38,434 nt of DNA from the NCBI GenBank assembly GCA_945878575.1, contig CAMDUB010000019.1:1-38434 (forward strand), written 5' to 3'. Position 1 is the stretch's first letter. Every line of letters begins with the position of its first letter. The stretch comes from Phycisphaera mikurensis NBRC 102666. GTDB taxonomy: Bacteria > Planctomycetota > Phycisphaerae > Phycisphaerales > SM1A02. The notes under the pieces were generated by a model. The model searched no databases. It saw only the letters and a program-made list of their open reading frames with translations, and was not told where the DNA came from. Below are positions 27,313-35,969 of this stretch, in pieces. The position numbers and the translations under genes were made by a program.

Positions 27313-27777
27313 ATGACAATTTCTGAATCGCACTCAACGTCCCCGGTTTCCCGCGCAATTCAGTGCCTGCGCCGCGCTCCCCTACCAACAGCAGCGTTCG
27401 CTTTGGGTGTGGCGCTACTCGCCGGATGTACCACCGCCAACACCGAGGACCTGATCGGTCATGAGTGGCGCTGCACACAGATTGGATCACGGACACTCAC
27501 CGAGAGCAACACGCCAACGCTCCTGATGACCGCCGAAGGAAAGGCCAGCGGATTTGCGGGGGTCAATCGATGGTTTGGAACGTGCTCGATCGACGGGCCA
27601 ACTTTGAAATTCGGAATGATGGGCATGACGCGGATGGCCGGACCTCCGGATCGGATGCAGCTTGAGCAGACATACGCCGATGCGCTCGCGGCGGTCACCC
27701 GCTGGTCAGTGAGTAGCGGACGTCTGCAACTCTCGGACAGCAATGCAATGGTTCTCGAATTTGTAACCGCTGAGTAA
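27313..27777 (+). CDS. META/HslJ-domain lipoprotein
   Basis: This 154-residue protein has a basic N-region, a hydrophobic core PTAAFALGVALLAGC with lipobox LLAGC (Cys39), then one META domain: LIGHEWRCTQIG, ASGFAGVNRWFGTCSIDGPTLKFGMMGMTRMAGPPDRMQLEQTYADAL and VSSGRLQLSDSN. The G-x-x-G-x-NR-x-x-G, TRMA and final G-x-L-x-L features are those of META/HslJ proteins, which are linked to stress resistance and motility in other bacteria but have no settled function. It is divergent from dockerin copy A and ends at a strong hairpin. A collapsed copy remains at 29204. Confidence 0.85.
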   Translation: MTISESHSTSPVSRAIQCLRRAPLPTAAFALGVALLAGCTTANTEDLIGHEWRCTQIGSRTLTESNTPTLLMTAEGKASGFAGVNRWFGTCSIDGPTLKFGMMGMTRMAGPPDRMQLEQTYADALAAVTRWSVSSGRLQLSDSNAMVLEFVTAE

Positions 27778-27781
27778 AACG

Positions 27782-27817
27782 CAGTTGGCGCGCAGCTTGG
27801 GGGCCGCGCGCCAACTG
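27782..27817. terminator. Bidirectional terminator hairpin, 12-bp stem (copy A)
   Basis: CAGTTGGCGCGC (27782-27793) pairs perfectly with GCGCGCCAACTG (27806-27817). It lies between the convergent META and dockerin copy B stops. The minus strand continues GTTTTACTC, so it should end transcription from that side. An identical stem occurs at 29290-29325. Confidence 0.8.
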
Positions 27818-27848
27818 AGATGTCACAAGAATCGTTCGTCAGAAACTC

Positions 27849-29108
27849 TTACGGGCAGTTGCCCCAAGCGCCGAGCAGACCACCAAGGTCCGCGCCATCA
27901 ACCACGCCACTTCCGTCGATGTCGCTTGCCGTGGCTTGACCCCAATCACCGAGGAGCTTGCCAAGGTCAGCCCCGTTCACGGTGTTGTCGCCATTCAGGT
28001 CGCCCAAGCACGATCCCGCGCTTGGACGCAGGTCGAGCACAAACGGTGAGGTGCCGAATGGTCCGCGCGCGGTGCCGGTGATCGTCAATTCGTCAGCAGA
28101 AATGCTGAGCGGCAGCGACAAACGAACGCCATCCGGCATGGTCACGCCGTACTCAGCGGCGTAGGCTTCCAATTCCACATAGCCGCGGCCCTGAATCCAG
28201 ATATAGCCCTCGCCCAAGGCGGCCGCAACACCCATGAAGCAAAGAATCTTGCTTCCATCGGCATTCATAGCCGTGGCTCCACCCACTCCAGGAACAGGCT
28301 GCACGCCCAATGATTGATAGCCGGTCGCCGCGCTCCAGCGCCAAGGGGCGCCGCCCTCAAGATCGCTTCGGCCCAACCCAGCAACCCAGACGCCATTACC
28401 ACTGATTGCACTGGCTTCAGACAACTTCGCCGGAGTGGCGAGGCCATTGGTCAGCACGGTGGCGATGTAGTTACCAGAAGAATTCTTGACCCATACGCAT
28501 GCTTGGCGCCAGCCGTTGTAGTCATCGTTCCATCCAGCAACGACGGTTCCATCATCGCTGATGTCGTTGGCGCGGGTCGGCTTGAAGAAGTACTTGGTTG
28601 GCATCAACTTGATGGTGTCGGTGGCGGAGTCCCAAACGAACCCGCTCGCAGCGCAACCGCTATTCCAAATCAATCCGCACACGAAAGATGCTGTTGGATT
28701 CATGCCCCACGCGCTATCGCGCGAAATGTCACAGTGAAATCCGAGGCTCCCCACCGCGGGGTCGTATACGACCGTATTGATGTTGAACAACGTGGCCTCG
28801 GCCTTGGAAACGCCGTTCAAGTCGACCAAGGTGCTGCAGGTCATCACTGAGCCATCATTGGTGATGCACGGGTTTCCACCCACACCGTTCCCGGGCGGAA
28901 CCGACTCCTCAAGTGCAACCACCCACGTGTCTTTAGTCCAGTACCAGTAGCTCGCATTGTCTTGACCGGCCACAACCGTGCCGTTGGCGCTACTGTCGTA
29001 GGCGTAGGCGTATGGAACTGCTCCAAGAAGGAACAGTTCGCCGGCGTGCGTCGAAGCAATGAAGTGCGCGGAGGCGGCAACGGCGAAGGTGGTGAGTGCT
29101 CGGTTCAT
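27849..29108 (-). CDS. Secreted HAF-like repeat protein with dockerin-like tail (tandem copy B)
   Basis: This 419-residue paralogue of copy A, the same length without gaps, is identical at about 371 positions by hand alignment. The signal peptide and first 200 residues are nearly unchanged, while residues ~210-350 and the tail carry most substitutions (AEAGVV to SEASAI, YLGYAVAAG to FMGVAAALG, LNSDGSVTG to LNGDNTVNG). Both copies keep the D-x-D/N-x-D/N-G loops and the AWG-x-CP ending. Since both remain full length, both are probably in use. The duplication also carried the divergent META gene, the palindrome and the hairpin. Confidence 0.85.
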   Translation of the reverse strand: MNRALTTFAVAASAHFIASTHAGELFLLGAVPYAYAYDSSANGTVVAGQDNASYWYWTKDTWVVALEESVPPGNGVGGNPCITNDGSVMTCSTLVDLNGVSKAEATLFNINTVVYDPAVGSLGFHCDISRDSAWGMNPTASFVCGLIWNSGCAASGFVWDSATDTIKLMPTKYFFKPTRANDISDDGTVVAGWNDDYNGWRQACVWVKNSSGNYIATVLTNGLATPAKLSEASAISGNGVWVAGLGRSDLEGGAPWRWSAATGYQSLGVQPVPGVGGATAMNADGSKILCFMGVAAALGEGYIWIQGRGYVELEAYAAEYGVTMPDGVRLSLPLSISADELTITGTARGPFGTSPFVLDLRPSAGSCLGDLNGDNTVNGADLGKLLGDWGQATASDIDGSGVVDGADLGGLLGAWGNCP

Positions 29109-29177
29109 GGGGGAGTTGAGGTTCGTTTGAGAGAGCCCGCAGGGGCAACTAAAGGAATGTACGCCGCGTAATCACCG

Positions 29178-29189
29178 TTCCCTAGGGAA
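29178..29189. promoter_or_regulatory. TTCCCTAGGGAA palindrome in divergent promoter (copy B)
   Basis: This is the same perfect 12-bp palindrome as at 27287, kept upstream of dockerin copy B even though the divergent META gene beside it is ruined. Its retention argues that it serves the dockerin gene. Confidence 0.5.
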
Positions 29190-29203
29190 AATGGCGAACT
29201 TCA

Positions 29204-29285
29204 ATGACAATTTTCGTTTCGCACCGAAAGTCCCGGATGTGCCACCGCCAGTGCACTGGCTCTCGAGTTTGTAACCGCTGAGTAA
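29204..29285 (+). pseudogene. Collapsed copy of the META lipoprotein gene
   Basis: About 82 bp remain of a 465-bp gene. The start (ATGACAATTTTCG, compare ATGACAATTTCTG at 27313) is joined to a CCGGATGTGCCACCGCCA segment (compare 27422) and then to a GTTTGTAACCGCTGAGTAA end (compare 27759-27777). Two internal deletions and a shifted frame leave only a 25-codon reading frame ending at 29281. The flanking palindrome and hairpin are intact, so the remnant is plainly the counterpart of the complete gene. Confidence 0.85.
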
Positions 29286-29289
29286 AACG

Positions 29290-29325
29290 CAGTTGGCGCG
29301 CAGCTTTGGGGCCGCGCGCCAACTG
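29290..29325. terminator. Bidirectional terminator hairpin, 12-bp stem (copy B)
   Basis: CAGTTGGCGCGC (29290-29301) and GCGCGCCAACTG (29314-29325) form the same stem as at 27782; only the loop differs slightly. It now ends transcription of the ninth dockerin gene on the minus strand. Confidence 0.8.
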
Positions 29326-29355
29326 AGATATCACAAGAATCGTCCGTTCGAACGC

Positions 29356-31200
29356 TTACGGGCAGTTGCCCCAAGCGCCGAGCAGTGCAGCCAAGTCGGC
29401 ACCATTCACAACGCCGTCCCCGGTCAGGTCGGCCGGGCAACTTCCGCTGCAAGGACCCCATGCGCCAAGCAGAGCAGCAAGGTCTGCGCCGTTGACGACG
29501 CGGTCACCGGTCAGGTCAGCCGGGCAAGGAAGCGAGCCGAGATCAATCTTGGCGATGGTGTTGATACTTGCCACCGAATCCCCAGCTCTGATGACCAGTT
29601 GCCCGGCAGCATTGAGGCCCGTGTTGATTCCATTGCCCGACACACCGGTGCCGCCGATGAGCGTGAGCTGGTTGCATGCAGTGCCCGTGAAGTTGGTGTC
29701 GCCATTCTTTGCGATGACTCGGAGGCCCGAGGTCGCGTCCCACGCGAAGATCGCGACATTGTTACTTGTGCCGAGGTTGTAAGAATTGGCGAACACCACG
29801 ACGCCGGAATCACTGATGCACACCGATGAACTGCCGGAAATGCTGGCGTAGGTGGCTCCAGGTATGCCGGGAATTGCATCGAGTGCGCGGGCGAGTACCA
29901 CCACGGTACCGTCAGCCTTGCGGACGCCAAGGAAACTGCTACCGATCGTGGTATCGGTGATGCTGGTGCCATCGGCATTCATCAAGATGCCTTCATAGGC
30001 GTACATACCGTTGTTGTTCATCACCGAACCGGAGCCGGTCGAGGAGAACACCACACCAGAGATACCGGGCACAGCATCTCCCTTACGCAAGAGCATGGTG
30101 AAGACGCCGTTCTTCGCGGAGAAGGTCGCTGAATCGTTGATGGCAAGTGTCGCGCCAGACCCACCGAGGCTTGAGCGGAATACGATGGATCCATCATCCA
30201 TCAGCGGGTGCTGAGCAAATGTGATCGGAGCCGTAGTGGCCGTCGTCAGATTTTGGAAGTTCAGAGTCGGGTAACCCGGGATCGGACTTCCCTTACGAGC
30301 GAAGATCTCGAGACCGTTGCCCCATGCGTTCGTCAGATAGACGCCGTCGTTGGACGTGGTGATGCCACTCGCCGCGGCTAATTTGCCGCTTATGACGATA
30401 CCGTTGCCATTGCATTGCAATCCAAAGGTGTCTGGCTGGAAGACTGTTCCGTCCGTGAAACCAGGGGCCGCATCACCTTTGCGGATGACCACTGACTTGC
30501 CCGAAGGTCCCATCCACATGACGGCGGAATTGTTCTGCGTCACGCCCGCGGCGGTGACCACGCCGGTGCCGGCCAGCGTTGCGCTGACGAGTGCATTGCC
30601 ATCGTTATTGACATACTGCGGGCTGCCTGCAGACACTGACATGGTCACGCCGGTGCCACCTGGGTATGCGTCGCCACCTCGGTAGATGATGTAGTTGTTG
30701 GTGCCGGTGGAATCACGCAACATCCAGAATGGGCTGGTGGTGCTGGTGACGCCTGCGCCGTTCAAGTTGCCAGTGATCAGCGTGCCGCCATTGGCGCACT
30801 GATACTGCGAAGATCCAAGACCGTTGGTTCCAGTGGTGGTATTGCACACCAGGCCAGGGGCGAGTCCGCTTGGCAACGCGTTACCTGCGCGAGCGATCTG
30901 CGTGAGACCAGCTCCACCGGCATTGCCGGTGACGAAGATGTGCGTGTTGTTGGGAGCAGTCGTCTGAAGACCGGTGCCGGCAAGTTGACCGCGGAAGGTC
31001 ACGATGCCCGTTGGCCCGATCACGGGATTGTTGAATTGATTGGGAACCCACTGCGCATCCGCTGGGACGCCCGGGATGCTGGTGAGGCCAGCAGGGTTTC
31101 CGTCGGTCGATGCGATGTTCGTCCACGTTCCATCAGCGAACGTTGAGGCGGTGGCGGTCAGCGCCATGATCATTGTGGTGAGTGAGCGAGTGCGAAGCAT
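29356..31200 (-). CDS. Secreted repeat protein (NxxGxxAF-like) with dockerin-like tail
   Basis: The protein has 614 residues with a signal peptide MLRTRSLTTMIMALTATASTFA; AAGG lies eight bases before the ATG. The body repeats a unit with an N/D-x-x-G-x-x-x-F/V strand followed by a L-R/A-K/R-G-D/N-A-x-P-G turn: GPTGIVTFRGQLAG...ARAGNALPSG, NNDGNALVSATLAG...IRKGDAAPGF, MDDGSIVFRSSLGG...LRKGDAVPGI and ISDSGVVVFANS...AKNGDTNF. This resembles the 'NxxGxxAF' tandem-repeat surface proteins of planctomycetes, probably a propeller. The tail has two nearly identical dockerin-like units (CPADLTGDRVVNGADLAALL and CPADLTGDGVVNGADLAALL), implying recent internal duplication. Enzymatic residues are not visible. 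Confidence 0.82.
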   Translation of the reverse strand: MLRTRSLTTMIMALTATASTFADGTWTNIASTDGNPAGLTSIPGVPADAQWVPNQFNNPVIGPTGIVTFRGQLAGTGLQTTAPNNTHIFVTGNAGGAGLTQIARAGNALPSGLAPGLVCNTTTGTNGLGSSQYQCANGGTLITGNLNGAGVTSTTSPFWMLRDSTGTNNYIIYRGGDAYPGGTGVTMSVSAGSPQYVNNDGNALVSATLAGTGVVTAAGVTQNNSAVMWMGPSGKSVVIRKGDAAPGFTDGTVFQPDTFGLQCNGNGIVISGKLAAASGITTSNDGVYLTNAWGNGLEIFARKGSPIPGYPTLNFQNLTTATTAPITFAQHPLMDDGSIVFRSSLGGSGATLAINDSATFSAKNGVFTMLLRKGDAVPGISGVVFSSTGSGSVMNNNGMYAYEGILMNADGTSITDTTIGSSFLGVRKADGTVVVLARALDAIPGIPGATYASISGSSSVCISDSGVVVFANSYNLGTSNNVAIFAWDATSGLRVIAKNGDTNFTGTACNQLTLIGGTGVSGNGINTGLNAAGQLVIRAGDSVASINTIAKIDLGSLPCPADLTGDRVVNGADLAALLGAWGPCSGSCPADLTGDGVVNGADLAALLGAWGNCP

Positions 31201-31469
31201 GAGTCGGACCTTTCAGGGGATACTCGGGGGGATTCCAATCAACGCGATTCAAAACAATGCCGGGGTCGGCGAATCAAGCCCTCACACACTGATGTCAGGG
31301 TCCACGCGAACAAACATAACCTGTTGATCGCACAGATCAAATCTTCCCTAAAGAAACTCTGCGAGTTTATGTGTGATTTAGATTATCGGTCTTGAGGCCG
31401 ATCACTCACCGGGTGGGCGACTCGAGTGATATCTGGGTTCTGATTCGGCGCCGGCGTTGGTGCCCCGAC

Positions 31470-32681
31470 CTACTGACCGAGCGCCCGTAGCACCACCGTT
31501 GCATACGCCCCGCGTGGCAGCGAAAAGCGAACAGATACTGCTCGTGAGCCGCGCTCGGTGGAATCGTCGACATCGGGTTCCACTACGAGCCCGGCGGCGC
31601 GCGCGAGGAGTGGTCGGAGCGCGTGACCGAAGCGGAGGGCAGCGATCCCTGGGACGACCAGCGCGGCGGCTGTGAGCCCTTCCGCCGTGATTGCTTCTTG
31701 CCACGCATCGCCCCACGGCGCAGCGAATTCAGTTTCAGGGCTCAGCATGGGAGCTTCGCAGGTCAGCCAGTTGGCGGGGAATTCCGTGGGGCGCGGGAAG
31801 AGCAGCGGACCGAAATCATCGGCCGCCTCGATGGTGCGCCACTCCTGCGCGGGCAAGGCGCGCACCATGCGGCGTGCGCCTTCGTTCCATAGGAAGCTTT
31901 GATACGCCTCGATGCACATGCCGCGCAAGAACGGGCGCAGCGCCATGAACGCGGCGTCGGGTTCGGAGCCAGTGGCAAGACGTTCGAACGGTCGGCGGTC
32001 CGGGCACTCAGGTAGCTCGGCGGCGAGGCGCTTCCAATTGCCCCAGTGCGCTGCGCAGAGGCGAGTAAACGAGCGTTGCATGCCGGAGTCTTTACGCGCG
32101 GGTGTTCCGATGGCAAGGCGTAAGGCACCGAGCGGGTTGCCAGCGATGAGTGGGCGAGCAGCAAATCCCTTGCCGTGTCGCGCTGAACCGAATCGTTGGT
32201 CGCCGAAATAGTTGACGAAGAGGAGCGCGCCGTTCGCGTCCGCGAGGTCGTCCGCGCGCGATCGCATGAGTTCCACTTCAAACTTGACGAGGCCACGGAC
32301 GACAATCTCAAAGGTGTTGGAAGCGATGCATGATGCGTCGAGTGGACGCGGTGACCAACCGATGGTGCGAGCGCGCCAGCCCTCCCCTTCCACGCCGCGC
32401 GCGAGTGAACGCACCGCGCCGAGCGGAGGGTGATCAAGCGAAATGTGCTGCGCGGTGGCCGCGTGGCGATCCTTGAGACCGGCGTAGGTGACGGAACGCG
32501 GCGGCAGGTGCAGTTCACGCGTGAGCGCGTCGACAGCATCGGGCGTGGTCCAGCCTGATTTGGTCAGGCGACACACGGCAAACGGCGCGTCTTCTGATGG
32601 AGAAGATTCGAGTGCGGATGCGTAGGAGGAAACAAGTTCCTCATCAACACGGAAGTCATCGGGGGATCGTCGAATTGCCAC
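31470..32681 (-). CDS. truD: tRNA pseudouridine(13) synthase TruD
   Basis: The protein has 403 residues from GTG 32681 (AIRRSPDDFRVDEELV, the usual P-x-DF-x-V-x-E opening). TruD isomerises U13 of tRNA-Glu. The catalytic motif is YAGLKDRHA (66-74, Asp71), followed by the family's NYFGDQRFG and RHGKGFAARPLIAG segments and the SFLWNEGARR-type helix of the inserted TRUD domain. No frameshift is seen. It begins 40 bp after the mntH stop on the same strand, so the two may be cotranscribed. Confidence 0.95.
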   Translation of the reverse strand: MAIRRSPDDFRVDEELVSSYASALESSPSEDAPFAVCRLTKSGWTTPDAVDALTRELHLPPRSVTYAGLKDRHAATAQHISLDHPPLGAVRSLARGVEGEGWRARTIGWSPRPLDASCIASNTFEIVVRGLVKFEVELMRSRADDLADANGALLFVNYFGDQRFGSARHGKGFAARPLIAGNPLGALRLAIGTPARKDSGMQRSFTRLCAAHWGNWKRLAAELPECPDRRPFERLATGSEPDAAFMALRPFLRGMCIEAYQSFLWNEGARRMVRALPAQEWRTIEAADDFGPLLFPRPTEFPANWLTCEAPMLSPETEFAAPWGDAWQEAITAEGLTAAALVVPGIAALRFGHALRPLLARAAGLVVEPDVDDSTERGSRAVSVRFSLPRGAYATVVLRALGQ

Positions 32682-32721
32682 TGCGGCGCAATGTACGCCC
32701 TGACGGCGATGCGTTCCGGAC

Positions 32722-34077
32722 TCAGGCGCTGAATGTCTGCCAGAGCAGCAAGAAGTTCAGCCCGGAAATCAGGAAGGCCAGCGACCATGCGACCCATTTC
32801 ACCCAGCCGCGCGCGGCGAAGTCGCCCATCTTGGCGCGCGATGTGGTGAAGATGATCAATGGGAAGACGGCAAACGGCAACTGCAGCGAAAGCACCACCT
32901 GCGAGAGAATCAAGAGCTTGCCGATGCCTGTGTCCCCGTAGATCAGCGCGACGACCACGGCGGGGACGATGGCAACGAGGCGCGTGAGCAGGCGGCGCGC
33001 CCATGGGGAGATGCGCAGGTCAAGGAATCCTTCCATGACAATCTGGCCAGCGAGGGTTCCGGTGAGCGTGGAATTCTGGCCGCTCGCCAGGAGCGCCACT
33101 GCGAAGATGGTGCTGGCGAGTGACGCACCCAGGACTGGCGTGAGGAGGTCGTAGGCCTGATGAATGTCGGCAACGCCTTCGTTCACGGTGCCGTGGAAGG
33201 CGGCGGCGGCGGTGATCAAGATGGCTGCGTTGACGAAGAATGCGAACCCAAGTGCAAGGGTGGAATCAATGGTGGCTAGGCGCAGCGCTTCGCGCTTGCC
33301 GGTGTCGGTGCGTGGGAAGTCGCGTGTCTGCACAATGCTGGAATGCAGGTATAAATTGTGCGGCATGACCGTTGCGCCAAGGATGCCGATCGCTACGTAA
33401 AGCATCGCGGGGTCAGAGAGAATCTGCGATGTTGGAACGAAGCCACGGATGATTCCGCCGGCATCGGGGCGCGCGGCCCACAGTTCGTAGGCGAAGCAGG
33501 CGCCGATGGTGAATACCAGTGCAGCGACGAGTGCTTCAATGATGCGGAAGCCGCGGCGTTGCAGAATGAGGATGAGCATCACGTCGAACGCAGTGATGAT
33601 GATGCCCCACACCAGTGGAATGTCAAAGAGCAGCTGCAGCGCGATGGCGGAGCCGATGACTTCGGCGAGGTCGCAGGCGATGATGGCCAATTCACATAGG
33701 AACCACAAGGCGAGCGAGACTGGACGCGAGTAATGATCGCGGCACGCTTGTGCTAAGTCGCGGCCGGCAACGATGCCGAGGCGCACGGCGAGGTGCTGCA
33801 GCAACATCGCCATGAGGTTTGATGCCAGGATCACAAAGAGGAGCGAGTAGCCCCACCCGGAACCGGCCGCCAAACCCGTGGCCCAGTTGCCCGGATCCAT
33901 GTAGCCGACCGCGATCATCATGCCGATGCCGCTGAAGGCCCAAAGCTTGCGCCACAGGGGTGCGCCGCTTGGAGCCACCGCGATGGATGAATTCACCTCC
34001 GGGAGCGACGGAACGCGAACATCGCGCCACCAACCGCGGTCACCGAGCACTTTTTGAGGTCTGTTCGGTACGTCCAC
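32722..34077 (-). CDS. mntH: NRAMP-family divalent metal transporter (MntH-like)
   Basis: The protein has 451 residues from GTG 34077 ([17 protein letters not shown]). A TTG at 34197 would extend it by 40 residues over the rpmE promoter, which I consider wrong. Eleven TM segments are expected. The family signatures are present: [16 protein letters not shown] in TM1 (Asp-Pro-Gly-Asn metal site), [19 protein letters not shown] in TM6 (MPHNLYLHS) and [29 protein letters not shown] proteins import Mn2+ or Fe2+ driven by protons. The usual MntR box cannot be identified. It is divergent from rpmE across 140 bp and upstream of truD. Confidence 0.92.
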   Translation of the reverse strand: MDVPNRPQKVLGDRGWWRDVRVPSLPEVNSSIAVAPSGAPLWRKLWAFSGIGMMIAVGYMDPGNWATGLAAGSGWGYSLLFVILASNLMAMLLQHLAVRLGIVAGRDLAQACRDHYSRPVSLALWFLCELAIIACDLAEVIGSAIALQLLFDIPLVWGIIITAFDVMLILILQRRGFRIIEALVAALVFTIGACFAYELWAARPDAGGIIRGFVPTSQILSDPAMLYVAIGILGATVMPHNLYLHSSIVQTRDFPRTDTGKREALRLATIDSTLALGFAFFVNAAILITAAAAFHGTVNEGVADIHQAYDLLTPVLGASLASTIFAVALLASGQNSTLTGTLAGQIVMEGFLDLRISPWARRLLTRLVAIVPAVVVALIYGDTGIGKLLILSQVVLSLQLPFAVFPLIIFTTSRAKMGDFAARGWVKWVAWSLAFLISGLNFLLLWQTFSA

Positions 34078-34217
34078 CGCGGGAGTATAAGCCCAAAGGG
34101 GCGCATAACGAGCAGATCCATACAGAAATGACTTCCCTTGAGCGGCGTCTTTCGCTATCCTCCTCGATCTGCCCCTGTCCGGGGCATAAACATGCAAGCA
34201 AGGTAAGGACAGCAGAC

Positions 34218-34529
34218 ATGAAGAGCGAAATCCATCCGAAGTGGTTCCCCGAGTGCAAGGTCTCCTATCGCGGTCAGCACGTCATGACCGTTGGCGCGAC
34301 CGTGCCTGAGATGAATGTTGAAGTATGGTCGGGTTCGCACCCGTTCTACACCGGTCAGAAGACCTTCATCGATACCGCCGGCCGAGTTGAGCGCTTCCAG
34401 CGCAAGTTCGCTGGCGACTACTTCAAGAAGGACGCAGAGAAGAAGACTGACGCGGCTGCAAAGCCAGCGGCGGCTCCTGCTGCGAAGGCCCCGGCTGCTC
34501 CAAAGGCTGCCGCTCCAGCCAAGAAGTAG
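34218..34529 (+). CDS. rpmE: Ribosomal protein bL31, C-minus type with Ala/Lys/Pro tail
   Basis: The protein has 103 residues from ATG 34218; AAGGA lies about eight bases upstream. The core (1-70) is bL31: [49 protein letters not shown]. Of the four Cys that hold zinc in C-plus L31 only Cys13 is left, and the second pair reads W-S-G-S, so this is the zinc-independent form. Residues 71-103 are an added low-complexity tail ([19 protein letters not shown] then [13 protein letters not shown]), longer than in most L31 (about 70 residues total), likely disordered and RNA-binding. A strong terminator follows at 34551. It precedes prfA, a common bacterial order. Confidence 0.93.
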   Translation: MKSEIHPKWFPECKVSYRGQHVMTVGATVPEMNVEVWSGSHPFYTGQKTFIDTAGRVERFQRKFAGDYFKKDAEKKTDAAAKPAAAPAAKAPAAPKAAAPAKK

Positions 34530-34550
34530 TTCACTGATTCTGAAATATGG

Positions 34551-34583
34551 CAACCGCGCCTTTGTTGGCGCGGTTGTTCTTTT
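34551..34583 (+). terminator. Rho-independent terminator after rpmE
   Basis: CAACCGCGCC (34551-34560) pairs perfectly with GGCGCGGTTG (34567-34576) around TTTGTT, followed by TTCTTTTT. It should uncouple rpmE from prfA 137 bp downstream. Confidence 0.9.
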
Positions 34584-34720
34584 TGAGGCGCGGGGTGGGC
34601 GCGTGAATGCGTGGCGCGAGTGACGCGGGATGGCGAGTGGTGGTGACTGGCACTAAGTGGCGCTGAATCGATCCTGATTGCGAGGCACCTATCGAACCGA
34701 TCGCAGACAACCTTCGGCAC

Positions 34721-35773
34721 ATGCTTGATTCGATGGCGAGCGAATTCCACGCCGCCGCGGAGGCGATGCTCGATCCGGATGTGGCTGCGGACCATCGTCG
34801 CGTGCGAGCGCTGACGTTGAAGCGTGCCTCGCTGGAGGCGGTAGTGACGCGATGGGATTTGTGGCGCGCAGCCGAGCGTGAATGCGCAGAATTGGGCTTG
34901 TTAGCGACCGACAGTGACCCGGAGCTTGCAGCAGTAGCTGCGGCGGAATTGCCAAGCGTGCATCGACGCGCGGACGCCCTGCTCTTGGAGTTGCAGCGAC
35001 TGTTGGTAACCAGCGATGACAGCCGCGTTGGCGCGGTGATCTTAGAAGTGCGTGCGGGCGTTGGCGGCGATGAGGCCGCGCTTTGGGCTGGCGAGTTAGT
35101 AGAAATGTATCGGCGGCTGGCGCATCGACGTGGGTGGTCGTGGGATGAAATGGATGTGCGTGACGGCGACGCGGGCGGAGTGACGCAGGCGATTGTTGAA
35201 GTGCAAGGCAACGGCGTGTGGACTGCGCTTGGTTACGAAGCGGGTACGCACCAAGTGAAGCGTGTGCCGGCAACAGAGGCGCAGGGGCGGATTCATACGA
35301 GTACTGCAACGGTGGCGGTCATGGCCGAGCCGGAGGAAGTAGAGAGCGAGGTGGATCCCGCCGAAGTGAAGGAGATGATGACCACCGCGCAGGGGCCGGG
35401 CGGGCAGAACGTCAACAAGGTGGCAACCGCGGTGCATCTGATTCACTTACCCACCGGGATTGAGGTGCGCATGCAAGAGACGCGCAGTCAATTGCAGAAC
35501 CGCGAGAAAGCATGGCGGCTGTTGCGTGCGCGCGTGCATGAAGGTCGGCGGCAGATTGCTGAAGCGGCGCGCAGTGCGGAGCGGCGCAGCATGATGGGGA
35601 GCGGCGGGCGGGCGGAGAAGATTCGCACGTACCGCTGGAAGGAAGCGATCGCGGTGGATCATCGGATTGATGCTTCGTTTCCGTTGCAGAAGTTGATGTC
35701 TGGGGAGATGGACGAGTTGCTTGACGCGCTGCACCGGATGGATGTTGCGGAGCGGTTGGCACGGCTGGAGTAA
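34721..35773 (+). CDS. prfA: Peptide chain release factor 1
   Basis: The protein has 350 residues, the normal RF1 length. It recognises UAA and UAG in the ribosomal A site and triggers peptide release. The GGQ tripeptide is at 227-229 (GPGGQNVNKVATAVHL), and the RF1-specific PAT codon-recognition motif is at 183-185 (KRVPATEAQGRIHTST), which separates it from RF2. AGVGGDEAALWAGEL and the closing IDASFPLQKLMSGEMDELLDAL are also standard. ATG 34721 gives a normal N-terminus. In many bacteria prmC, the GGQ methyltransferase gene, follows; here it does not, and about 480 bp of structured non-coding DNA comes next. Confidence 0.96.
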   Translation: MLDSMASEFHAAAEAMLDPDVAADHRRVRALTLKRASLEAVVTRWDLWRAAERECAELGLLATDSDPELAAVAAAELPSVHRRADALLLELQRLLVTSDDSRVGAVILEVRAGVGGDEAALWAGELVEMYRRLAHRRGWSWDEMDVRDGDAGGVTQAIVEVQGNGVWTALGYEAGTHQVKRVPATEAQGRIHTSTATVAVMAEPEEVESEVDPAEVKEMMTTAQGPGGQNVNKVATAVHLIHLPTGIEVRMQETRSQLQNREKAWRLLRARVHEGRRQIAEAARSAERRSMMGSGGRAEKIRTYRWKEAIAVDHRIDASFPLQKLMSGEMDELLDALHRMDVAERLARLE

Positions 35774-35825
35774 GGCGCGGGAGTTGATGCAAAGCGATTT
35801 CGTAGTGGCCCTGACGCAACACGAT

Positions 35826-35901
35826 TTCGTACTGGCCCGCATTCGCCTTACGAGGATGGCCGCTGAGCGCGGCCCTATCCTCTCCGGCGCCTGCGGCCAG
35901 G
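35826..35901. repeat. 76-bp hairpin-forming repeat, copy 1
   Basis: It is 71/76 identical to 36154-36229, all five differences being transitions. The centre folds as AGGAT-GGCCGC / GCGGCC-CT-ATCCT (35853-35881), and the ends CTGGCC(C)GCA and TGCGGCCAG pair as an outer stem. A partial extra copy of its first 17 bp (CGATTTCGTAGTGGCCC, 35795-35811) lies 27 bp upstream. Confidence 0.85.
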
Positions 35902-35969
35902 GGAACAGATTTCAACCCCTAGTTGCCAAAGCGCCTTCTGTAGGCGAGCCCCCGCAGTGAGCACGGGAT

